Source: Streptomyces sp. NBC_00239 (lineage in GTDB: Bacteria; Actinomycetota; Actinomycetes; Streptomycetales; Streptomycetaceae). From it: DNA of 64,000 bases. The stretch lies in the NCBI RefSeq assembly GCF_036194065.1, contig NZ_CP108095.1, forward strand, positions 558,001 to 622,000, read 5' to 3'. A program made the position numbers and the translations under genes. The notes beneath the pieces were generated by a model, which saw only the letters and a program-made list of their open reading frames with translations, did not search any database and had not been told where the DNA came from. Positions 25,778 through 33,451 of this stretch are shown piece by piece; position 1 is the first letter of the stretch, and each line of letters starts with the position of its first letter.

Positions 25778-26365
25778 TCAGTTGAAGACGTCCAGGAGGT
25801 CGAGCCAGGAGCCGTCGTCGGCGGCGGGGCGGGGCCGCATCGGGAGCGGATCCGGGTAGGTCTCCGCCGCGGCCCGCGCGCGGACGATGTCGGGGCCGCC
25901 GCACGCCGCGACCGCGAAAGCGCCGAACACCTTGGCGAACGCGGCCGGGTCGCGGAACTCCACCCCGAAGGCGCGGCCGTCCCGCAGCGGCACCCACACC
26001 ACCCGGTCGCGGCGTGTCCACTCCGGCACCGGCTGGTCGTCCGCGGTCGACCGCCCCTCCAGCCACAGCCGCGCCACGTGCAGCAGGTTCACCTTCTCCA
26101 TCGGCAGCTGCTTGCGCCGCACCCGCAGTTCACGTGCCGTCAGTTCGACGCGCTGGTCCTTCTTCGGATACCAGACGACTCCGATTCCGAACGGCACCCA
26201 CAGCAGGATCCCGATCATCGGCCAGACCAGAGCGTCGCCCCACGACCGGAGCACGCCGCCGTCCAGCAGGTACAGGACCCCGAACGCCCCGACCCACTTC
26301 GCCGTCATCCGCCAGAACCCGCTGCCCTGCCGGTACAGGACCCGTCGCTTCCCCGTCATCGCCAT
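25778..26365 (-). CDS. Membrane-anchored hypothetical protein
   Basis: 195 residues, unrecognised. Two hydrophobic segments near the N-terminus (about 22-40 and 44-65) anchor the protein. The rest is a soluble domain with KKDQRVELTARELRVRRK, EWTRRDRVVWVPLRDGRAFGVEF and FGAFAVAACGGPDIV, resembling small PH-like domain proteins of actinomycetes. ATG 26365 is used; ATG 26359 is possible. No RBS is visible and the transcript may be leaderless. Confidence 0.65.
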   Translation of the reverse strand: MAMTGKRRVLYRQGSGFWRMTAKWVGAFGVLYLLDGGVLRSWGDALVWPMIGILLWVPFGIGVVWYPKKDQRVELTARELRVRRKQLPMEKVNLLHVARLWLEGRSTADDQPVPEWTRRDRVVWVPLRDGRAFGVEFRDPAAFAKVFGAFAVAACGGPDIVRARAAAETYPDPLPMRPRPAADDGSWLDLLDVFN

Positions 26366-26582
26366 GCCCCGCACGCTATCCGCCACCCCGCAGCCCACCG
26401 CAGGCGCCCTTCGGCACCGTCGGCCGACGCATCCGATCCCACTCGGCCTCCGTCACCGACGAGTTCATGGCGGCCGTCTTTTCCTTGCGCTTTTTGAGCG
26501 TTTCCATGGTGTTTCAGATCGAACTGTCCCACATTTCAAGCTACCCTGGCCGCCTCACAGTCGAGTGTGACCGGAGTCGGCC

Positions 26583-27227
26583 ATGAGCTGTTCCTCTCTT
26601 GCAGATTCGAGCGTTCTCAGACTGGTCGAGCCCGTTGTTCCACCAGTCGGCGACCGGGCCTTGAATGTCCCGCAGTCGGACGCGGCAAAGGCTAAGGCTG
26701 CGGCCGGAGTGACCGGCAACCAGCAACTGGCCCTGGTGGACAACGCGAATGTCCTCAGCCAGCTGACGAGTTTCATCCCCACGGAGACATTGGCCGTGTA
26801 CGTCGCCGCGATGACGGCGCTGGCGGATCCCACTCCCGCTTCGGGCAAGCCCCTGTGCACGGCCGATTGGAACGGTCACTGGTGGTGGTCCCTGGCGTTG
26901 CTCGTCGCCACCGCCGCTCTGATCTCCGGCCTGAGCTACAGGAAACAGCAAGAATTGAGGAGCAGTCAGCAGGGAGTCAGGGGCAACAAAAAGGAAGGCA
27001 ACGAAAAGGAAGGGGTCTTCAACTTCCCCTACGTTGAGGTCATTGCCGGACTGGCAGGTTTTGCCATTTGGGCGTCATCGCTCCCGAGTACGCCACTGCG
27101 GACGTTCTGCGGGTACGAGGCGAACGTATGGAGCCCGGTGATTCTACTGGCGGGCACGGTCGCAATTGCCAGCACCCTGCACATCACGGGGAAATCCGTG
27201 AACTGGGTCAAGGTCCTGAAGGCCTGA
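26583..27227 (+). CDS. Predicted multispan membrane protein
   Basis: 214 residues, unrecognised. Four hydrophobic segments: TSFIPTETLAVYVAAMTALA (about 62-81), WWWSLALLVATAALISGL (about 99-116), VEVIAGLAGFAIWASSL (about 150-166) and WSPVILLAGTVAIASTL (about 181-197). The loop between the second and third is short, charged and Lys/Asn/Gln-rich (RGNKKEGNEKEG). Base composition is less GC-rich than the neighbours, which may indicate different origin. ATG 26583; no clear RBS. Confidence 0.65.
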   Translation: MSCSSLADSSVLRLVEPVVPPVGDRALNVPQSDAAKAKAAAGVTGNQQLALVDNANVLSQLTSFIPTETLAVYVAAMTALADPTPASGKPLCTADWNGHWWWSLALLVATAALISGLSYRKQQELRSSQQGVRGNKKEGNEKEGVFNFPYVEVIAGLAGFAIWASSLPSTPLRTFCGYEANVWSPVILLAGTVAIASTLHITGKSVNWVKVLKA

Positions 27228-27281
27228 TGCTCCGGCCGTGGATCACGATGGGGCATGAGGAACCGGTCCGGAGCGGGAACG

Positions 27282-27647
27282 CTAAGCGCAGATGCGCTTG
27301 AATGCACTCGCACCCGGCCGTGCACGGAACTTCACCTCGTGCCCGGCATCGTCGGTGAAGACGGCCTCCGTCTCGGACTTCAAGGTCATCGTGCCGCGCT
27401 GGGTGGGGTTGTCCCACCCCTCGGGCGGGTTTCCCGAGCCGCCGTAGAGGGGGGTGTGCGCTTCGAAGTACGTCGAGCCGATACGGGCTTCGTCGATTCC
27501 GCAATGCGTGTACAGCTCGAAGGGAATCGTCCGGCTGGACGGTGTCACCGGGCCGACGTCTGCGCGCTCGTCGGCCTGGGCACAGCCCGTGAGCACCCCG
27601 GCAGCCAGCGTGAGGGCGAAGATGATCCGTCCGGCTCTCTCAGTCAT
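27282..27647 (-). CDS. Small lipoprotein
   Basis: 121 residues. The signal peptide ends in the lipobox LTGC (about 19-22), so Cys 22 should be lipidated and the protein held on the outer face of the membrane. The mature domain is small, with three further Cys and the segments PFELYTHCGIDEARIGSTYF and GTMTLKSETEAVFTDDAG. Similar small lipoproteins are common in Streptomyces; function unknown. ATG 27647 is chosen because it places the signal peptide at the N-terminus. Divergent from the astacin operon. Confidence 0.78.
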   Translation of the reverse strand: MTERAGRIIFALTLAAGVLTGCAQADERADVGPVTPSSRTIPFELYTHCGIDEARIGSTYFEAHTPLYGGSGNPPEGWDNPTQRGTMTLKSETEAVFTDDAGHEVKFRARPGASAFKRICA

Positions 27648-27826
27648 GGCCCTTCGACGCGCAGGCCGAGTCGGCGGTTCCACACATGGCGCGCTGCCTC
27701 TCTCGGGCCCCGTTCCTCCGCGCGGGTGGCCCCGACGAGTCCGACCCGGACGGCGTAGCCGGTTTCCCGGACCGGGTGGAAGGCATAGGGCGGCGTGTCC
27801 CGGACCCGACCTGCGAGGTGTGCGTC

Positions 27827-28984
27827 GTGAAGAAATCCCAGAGCTCGCTCTTCCGGCACCGCCGGAGAAGCGCCGGCGACGGACGCGATCCGTACGGATG
27901 CAGCAGGTACGCCTCAGGGCCGGTTGCCGGGACCGCGCTGGTGGACGGGGTGACCTTCCGTGGCAAGGGCGTTCAGTACGCCGACGTGAACGGGATGGCC
28001 GTGTTCGAGGGCGACATCGTGCTCGGCACCGTCGAGGAGGTGGAGGCCGCCGCGGCCCGCGTGGGAGAAGAGGGGATCCGCGGACTGATCGCTCCGGGTG
28101 AGCACCGGCGGTGGCCGGACGGCGTGGTTCCCTATGTCATCGATCCCGCGCTGCCGCAGCAGGACCGGGTCACCGGCGCCATCGAGCACTGGGAAACGTT
28201 CTCGCGGATCCGTTTCGAGAAGCGGACCCCCTTCAACGCGCCCCGCTTCCCGGACTTCGTCCGGTTCACACCCAGCAACGGGTGCGACTCCCGGATCGGA
28301 CGCGTCGGCGGCGAACAGCTGATCAACCTGGCTCCCGGCTGCGGCATGTCCGCGGTGATCCACGAGATCGGGCACGCGGTCGGCCTCTGGCACGAGCAGA
28401 GCCGCGAGGACCGCGACCAGTTCGTCGCCATCGACTTCGCCAACATCCCGACGGAACGTCACCACAACTTCAACCAGCACATCGCCGACGGCGACGACTT
28501 CGGCCCGTACGACTACGCCTCGATCATGCATTATCCGGCGCGTGCCTTCGCCATCGACCGGAACAGGCCGACCGTGATCCCCCGCCGGCCGCTTCCGCCG
28601 GGTGTGGTGCTGGGCGAGGGGACCGGCCTGTCGGAGGGCGACCGGGCCGCGGTTCGCGCCATGTACCACTTCCCCGAGCCCAAGCCCGTGTTCTCGGAAT
28701 CCGTCACCAAGGAGGCGGTCAAGGAGGCGTCCTCGGATCCCCCCAAGCCTCCGCAGGACCCCATGTCGCCGACCTCCGTTCCGTTCGTGCTGGCCACCCC
28801 GCACCAGGCGACCGCTGCCGCGACCGCCGCGGGGCAACAGGACGGGCTCGCCGAGCAGGTGCAGCGACTGACCACGACGGTGGTCTCGCTCCAGCAGACC
28901 CTCACCGCCCTGGTCACCGACCACAACAGCCTGGTGGCCCGGATCGGCCCGACGGGCGTCGCTCCGCCGCTGCCGCCGCGATGA
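27827..28984 (+). CDS. Astacin-like zinc metalloprotease (M12A)
   Basis: 385 residues. Zinc motif HEIGHAVGLWHEQSREDR puts the ligands at H179, H183 and H189 with catalytic E180; the Met-turn is SIMHY (232-236). A pro-region (1-about 100) precedes the domain. The C-terminus (about 315-385) is a Pro/Ala linker plus a predicted coiled coil (LAEQVQRLTTTVVSLQQTL). No signal peptide is visible. GTG 27827 is preferred for its GAGG 8 bases upstream and because it leaves room for divergent promoters; ATG 27686 is the longer alternative. The stop overlaps the ATP-grasp start (ATGA). Confidence 0.88.
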   Translation: MKKSQSSLFRHRRRSAGDGRDPYGCSRYASGPVAGTALVDGVTFRGKGVQYADVNGMAVFEGDIVLGTVEEVEAAAARVGEEGIRGLIAPGEHRRWPDGVVPYVIDPALPQQDRVTGAIEHWETFSRIRFEKRTPFNAPRFPDFVRFTPSNGCDSRIGRVGGEQLINLAPGCGMSAVIHEIGHAVGLWHEQSREDRDQFVAIDFANIPTERHHNFNQHIADGDDFGPYDYASIMHYPARAFAIDRNRPTVIPRRPLPPGVVLGEGTGLSEGDRAAVRAMYHFPEPKPVFSESVTKEAVKEASSDPPKPPQDPMSPTSVPFVLATPHQATAAATAAGQQDGLAEQVQRLTTTVVSLQQTLTALVTDHNSLVARIGPTGVAPPLPPR

Positions 28985-29973
28985 TCCTCGTCGTCTCCTA
29001 CGACGAGGACCACACCCTGGCCGTCATGGACGGGCTGACCGCGGCCGGCCGGGACACGGTGCGGATCGACCTCGCCGACTTCCCCGCACACGGCACGATC
29101 GACCTGGAATACCCGGCCGCGGGACCGCCCCGCCGTGCACTGAGCAGCCCCACCGTCGACACGGAGCTGGCCGACTGCCGCGTGGTGTGGTGGCGTCGGG
29201 TACGCCCCTTCACCCTCGACGCCCGCCTCACCAGCCCCCGCGACCAGGGCTTCGCGGCGAGCGAGACCGGACAGGCCATGGGCGGCCTGCTGCACTCGCT
29301 CGACTGCACCTGGGTCAACCCGCCCGCACTCGACTCCATCGCCCAGTACAAACCCCACCAGTGGGAGGCAGCACGCCGGGCCGGCCTCACGCTCCCCCGC
29401 ACCCTGGTCACCAACCGGCCCGAGCGAGCCCTGCGGTTCATCGAGGAAACGGGCCTGGGCCGGACCGTGTTCAAGGCGTTCCTCGCCGGGCCCGAAGCCT
29501 GGCGGGAGACCCGGTTGGTGCGCCGGGAGGACCTGGACCACCTGGACACCGTCCGCCACGCCCCGGTGATCTTCCAGGAATTCGTGCCGGGCCCCGACCT
29601 GCGCGTGACCGTGGTGGGCGAGCGGATCCTCGCCGCGGAAATCGACGCCACCGCCACCGACTACCCCGTGGACATGCGGATGGTGGTCGGCGAGTCGAAG
29701 GTACGGCCCGTGACCCTGCCCCCCGCCCTGGAAGACCGGCTCCTGACACTGATGCGCCGACTGGGCCTGGTCTACGGCGCGATCGACCTGCGCCGCCGCC
29801 CCGACGGAGAGTACGTCTTCTTCGAGGTCAACCCGGGCGGCCAATGGCTGTTCGTGGAACGCCGCACCGGCCTGCCCATCACCGACGAGCTCGTCGCCCT
29901 GCTCACACGCCTCGACGAGGGCGGCGGCGAACGGCGTCATCCCGCGCCCGTCACGCCGGCGGGCATGCCGTGA
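28981..29973 (+). CDS. Graspetide-type ATP-grasp ligase (MvdC/MvdD/TgmB-like)
   Basis: 330 residues. The N-terminal pre-ATP-grasp domain has DxCRVVWWRR-like sequence typical of the ribosomal-peptide maturases. The ATP-grasp fold follows, with KPHQWEAARRAGLTLPRTLVTN, the lysine-bearing strand TVFKAFLAG, QEFVPGPDLRVTVVG, and the metal ligands in the C-terminal FFEVNPGGQW. Homologues make ester or amide crosslinks between side chains of a precursor peptide (microviridins and other graspetides). No classical precursor gene with a TxK-type leader is visible. The substrate might be the astacin pro-region or C-tail, or the small downstream protein (inference). Confidence 0.87.
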   Translation: MILVVSYDEDHTLAVMDGLTAAGRDTVRIDLADFPAHGTIDLEYPAAGPPRRALSSPTVDTELADCRVVWWRRVRPFTLDARLTSPRDQGFAASETGQAMGGLLHSLDCTWVNPPALDSIAQYKPHQWEAARRAGLTLPRTLVTNRPERALRFIEETGLGRTVFKAFLAGPEAWRETRLVRREDLDHLDTVRHAPVIFQEFVPGPDLRVTVVGERILAAEIDATATDYPVDMRMVVGESKVRPVTLPPALEDRLLTLMRRLGLVYGAIDLRRRPDGEYVFFEVNPGGQWLFVERRTGLPITDELVALLTRLDEGGGERRHPAPVTPAGMP

Positions 29974-30314
29974 CGTACGTGGTCACCGGTGCCGTCGCAC
30001 TGCCCGCAGGCACGCCGGCGGGCACCGCCGCCCTGGTGCTGGTGGAGGTCCGGGACGTCTCGCGGGCCGACGGCGGCTCCACCGTCGTGGGCGCCCAGGT
30101 CCAGACGGACGTGCCGATCGGCCCCGGCGGCCGGATCCCCTTCCGCGTCGAGGTGACCGTCGGTCCGGCCCCGGGGGCCCTGTACTCCCTACGGGTCCAC
30201 GTGGACCGCACCGGCAGCGGCGTCCTGGAACCGGGGGACCTGGTCACCACCGAATCGCAGCCGGTCTCCGGGGCGCGGTCCACGGAACTGACCGCGCCCG
30301 TCACGATCGTCTGA
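29970..30314 (+). CDS. YbaY/YscW-like beta-sandwich protein
   Basis: 114 residues matching the YbaY (type III secretion chaperone YscW) family: VTGAVALPAGTPAGTAALVLVEV, then DVSRADGGSTVVG, then PFRVEVTVGP and YSLRVHVDRTGSGVLEPGD. Usual members are lipoproteins, but this copy lacks a signal peptide. The GTG start overlaps the ATP-grasp stop by 4 bases (GTGA), completing a tightly coupled three-gene operon. The role is unknown; it could be a substrate, chaperone or inhibitor for the protease (inference). Confidence 0.8.
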   Translation: MTYVVTGAVALPAGTPAGTAALVLVEVRDVSRADGGSTVVGAQVQTDVPIGPGGRIPFRVEVTVGPAPGALYSLRVHVDRTGSGVLEPGDLVTTESQPVSGARSTELTAPVTIV

Positions 30315-30331
30315 TCACCGCTGCGAAGCCC

Positions 30332-32956
30332 TCACACCTCCACGAACGCCAGGGTGTTGGAGCCCGCGTTCGCCACGCAGGCGTGGCGGCCGTCCTCGGT
30401 CAGGGCGACGCCGTGCGGCGCGCTGCCCACCGGGAAGGGGGCGCCCACCGCCGTGAGGGTGACGGTGTCGACCGCCACCAGGCACTTCTCGGCCGGCACG
30501 GTCACCAGCAGGCGACGGCCGTCCCGGGTGACGGCAAGTCCGTGCGGGGCCCCGGGCAACGCGACGGTGTGCGTCACCTTCCGAGCTGCGGTGTCGATCA
30601 CAAGGACCTCGTCGGCGCCCGCGTCGGCCACGTACACGCGGGTGCCGTCGGGAGACACGGCCAGGCCGAAGGGGGCGACGCCCGCGCCGATGGGGGAACC
30701 GGTCAGGGTGTTGGTGACGGTGTCGATCACCAGCACGGCGGCCGTCCCGGAGTCGGCCACGTAGACCCGGCTGCCGTCCGGCGACACGCCCAGGCCGAGT
30801 GGGGTGCCGCCGACCGCGATGGGCGGGCCGGAGACGGAGGGGCCGGCCGTGCCGAGTACGTGCACGGCCCCGTTGGCTGGGTCGGTCACGTACAGGCGCT
30901 TCCCGTCGGGGGTCAAAGCCGCCATCCGGGGCTGACCGCCGACGACGACCGGCTGGCCCGTCACCGTCCCGGTGGCGGTGTCGATCACCGAGACGGTGCC
31001 GGACCCGGAGTTGGCGACGTAGACGCGCTTGCCGTCGGGCGACAGGGCCACACCGGACGGGGCGCTCCCCACCGGGACCGACCGAGCGCGCGTTTCGATC
31101 AGCGACACGTGGCCCGAGCCGGAGTTGGCGACGATCAGTCTGAGGCCGTCCGCGGTCAGCGCGATTCCGGTGGGGGTACGGCCCACCGGGATCCGCGCGA
31201 CCACCGACCGGGTGGCGAGGTCGACCACGCACACGGTGCCGGAGTCTGCCGCGGTGACGTACAGCCGCGTCCCCTCGGGGCTCACGACGACTCCGCGGGG
31301 GCGGTGCCGGACCGGGATCGGATCGCCGGTCACCGTCTGCGTGTTGGTGTCGATGACCGACACGCTGTTGGCCCCCGGGTCCGTGTTGGTGACGTACACG
31401 CGGCGCTCGTCGGGGCTGACGGTCAGCGCTTCGGGGAATGAGCCGACCGGCACGGTGGCGACCGCCTGAAGGGAGACGGTGTCCAGTACCGACACCGTGT
31501 GCGCGTTGGTGTTGGCCACGTAGACGTGGCGGCCGTCGGGAGTGACGATCACCCCCAGGGGCCGGTCGCCCACCGGGATCGGCTGGCCCACCGTGGCCAG
31601 CGGCCGGGTGGAGATCACGGACACGGTGTCCGTGTCCGCGTTCGTGACGTAGACGCGCGATCCGTCCGGTGACACCGCCACCCCCTGGGATGCCTCCCGC
31701 ACCGGCAGGGTGCCGGTGACCTTGCGGGTGGCGGTGTCGATGGCCGAGAGCACGCCCGCCCCGACCGCGTACACGGCCCTGCCGTCGCGGGACATGGCGA
31801 GGGACTGGGCTCCGGCCACGGTCACGGAAGCCAGGACCGCCTCGGCGCGCAGGTCCAGCACGCTGACCTTCGCCGCGCCCGAGTCGGCGATGTAGGCGTG
31901 CAGCCCGTCGGGGGTGACGGCCGCCGCGTTCGGTGCGGCGCCGGTGGGGATCTCGATGTCACGGGTGTCCACCACCGTCACCGCGTCCGCTCCGGCGGCG
32001 GTGACGTACGCCCGCCGCCCGTCGGGTGATACCGCGACCGACTCCGGGCGGGTCCCCGCGTCGGTCGTCAGCGAACGGGTGGGAACGACCAGCAGGGACT
32101 GGCCCTTGAAGGCGGAGCCGAACGCCCACTGCCCGTCGCGGCTGACGGCCAGCCGGAGGGGTGCACCGGCCACGCCGATGGTCCGACTGACCGTCAGTGA
32201 GCCGGTGTCGATGACCGAGACCGTCTCCGACTGGAGACTGGCGACGAGCGCATGCCGGCCGTCGGGCGTCACCGCGGCGTGCGAGGGGACGCCGCCGACC
32301 GGGATGGTACGGATCACCGTGCGGCTCTCGGTGTCGATGACCGACACGGCGTTGCCGTTCGTTCCCGGGACGAACACCCGGCGGCCGTCCGGGGAGACCG
32401 TCAGGGTCATGGGAGTCTTGGCGACGGGGATGGGGGTGCCGATCACCGTGTCCGTGGTCGTGTCGATGACCGAGACCGTGTCCCCGGCCGCGTCGGCCAC
32501 GTAGGCGCGGTTTCCGGTCTGCGCCACCGCCAGGTAGAACGGATGGCCGCCGACCGGGATGGTGCGGATCACCGTGTCGGAGCCGGTGTCGATCACGGCG
32601 ACGCCCGGGGCGTCCCGCAGCGCCACGTAGACGCGCCGGCTGTCGGGGGTGACCCCGAGGGCCCGCGCGCCCCCGGGCGTACTGATCGTCCGGATGACCG
32701 TGTTCGTCGTGGTGTCGATGACGGATGCTCTGCCCTCGTTGAAGTCGAGGGCGTACAGCCGCTTGCCGTCGGGGGTGGCCTCGACGTGGTGGACCGCCGT
32801 GCAGGCGAACGTGGCCACCACCTTGCGGGCGAAGGGGTCGACCACGCAGAACGTCCCGCCTTCGCAGGAGACGTACAGGTGCTGCCCGTCGGGCGCCATC
32901 GCCAGCATGCGCGGCACACGGCCGAGGGCGAGGGGGGCGGGGTTGGTGTGGATCAC
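30332..32956 (-). CDS. Giant YVTN-repeat beta-propeller protein
   Basis: 874 residues made almost entirely of about twenty repeats of roughly 42 residues, each with P-D-G-x-R-x-Y-V-x-x-x and V-S-V-I-D-T, the YVTN propeller signature. This is enough blades for about three seven-bladed propellers. There is no signal peptide or anchor, which is unusual because many YVTN proteins are surface or periplasmic. GTG start with no strong RBS. It converges on the astacin/ATP-grasp operon, its stop lying 18 bases from the end of the YbaY-like gene. Repeats are very similar at DNA level, so recombination or assembly error is possible. Confidence 0.88.
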   Translation of the reverse strand: MIHTNPAPLALGRVPRMLAMAPDGQHLYVSCEGGTFCVVDPFARKVVATFACTAVHHVEATPDGKRLYALDFNEGRASVIDTTTNTVIRTISTPGGARALGVTPDSRRVYVALRDAPGVAVIDTGSDTVIRTIPVGGHPFYLAVAQTGNRAYVADAAGDTVSVIDTTTDTVIGTPIPVAKTPMTLTVSPDGRRVFVPGTNGNAVSVIDTESRTVIRTIPVGGVPSHAAVTPDGRHALVASLQSETVSVIDTGSLTVSRTIGVAGAPLRLAVSRDGQWAFGSAFKGQSLLVVPTRSLTTDAGTRPESVAVSPDGRRAYVTAAGADAVTVVDTRDIEIPTGAAPNAAAVTPDGLHAYIADSGAAKVSVLDLRAEAVLASVTVAGAQSLAMSRDGRAVYAVGAGVLSAIDTATRKVTGTLPVREASQGVAVSPDGSRVYVTNADTDTVSVISTRPLATVGQPIPVGDRPLGVIVTPDGRHVYVANTNAHTVSVLDTVSLQAVATVPVGSFPEALTVSPDERRVYVTNTDPGANSVSVIDTNTQTVTGDPIPVRHRPRGVVVSPEGTRLYVTAADSGTVCVVDLATRSVVARIPVGRTPTGIALTADGLRLIVANSGSGHVSLIETRARSVPVGSAPSGVALSPDGKRVYVANSGSGTVSVIDTATGTVTGQPVVVGGQPRMAALTPDGKRLYVTDPANGAVHVLGTAGPSVSGPPIAVGGTPLGLGVSPDGSRVYVADSGTAAVLVIDTVTNTLTGSPIGAGVAPFGLAVSPDGTRVYVADAGADEVLVIDTAARKVTHTVALPGAPHGLAVTRDGRRLLVTVPAEKCLVAVDTVTLTAVGAPFPVGSAPHGVALTEDGRHACVANAGSNTLAFVEV

Positions 32957-33451
32957 TGTTTCAGCATGGGCCCGGGCCGCCGCCGCTCTCCGTCATGACG
33001 AGACGGCCATACGGGTCGCCTGTCCGCAGGGGCGACCGGTGCGCCGGCGGGGCCGGCCTGACAGCGCCACTTCGACCTTCGGGTTGGTGCGATGTGTGCG
33101 CATAGCGCCATATTCACCGGAGTACATCCGCTATATGGGCACTGCGACCGCTCTGTGACCCTCGAGGCCCACACGTTCAAGGGTGGACAGGGCCGCTCCC
33201 ACGGCCCCACCCGGGGAACAACCCCGACGAACCCGGGCCCCTGACCGTCGGCACGCCATCGGACACCGTTTCGTTATTTGCTGACGCACAGTCAATTGCT
33301 AATTTACGGAACGCAATATTCCGGTGTGGCACAGATCACCGGCGCGACAGGTGACGCTTGTCCGGTTTGCCGTATCAGGGCACATTTCTGGAGATCAAAA
33401 GGCCGTATACGGTCCTGCGAGCATCTGCTGTTCCTGTCTGGAGAAACACAC
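32957..33451. promoter_or_regulatory. Promoter region of the RHS gene
   Basis: 495 bases between the divergent propeller and RHS genes, notably AT-richer from 33260 to 33340. A candidate promoter is TTGCTG (33278-33283), 16 bases, TAATTT (33300-33305), which would give a leader of about 140 bases. The GTG start is preceded by GGAG at 8 bases. Confidence 0.4.

Noticed and set aside
27827..30314. Ordinary microviridin-type RiPP cluster with a linked precursor
   Set aside because: I looked in the gaps and both flanks for a short precursor ORF with an RBS and Thr/Ser/Asp/Glu-rich core and found none; reported instead as an atypical operon.
30332..32956. Tandem repeat DNA as CRISPR or satellite
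   Set aside because: The periodicity of about 126 bases is in frame and encodes YVTN blades, so it is coding repetition.
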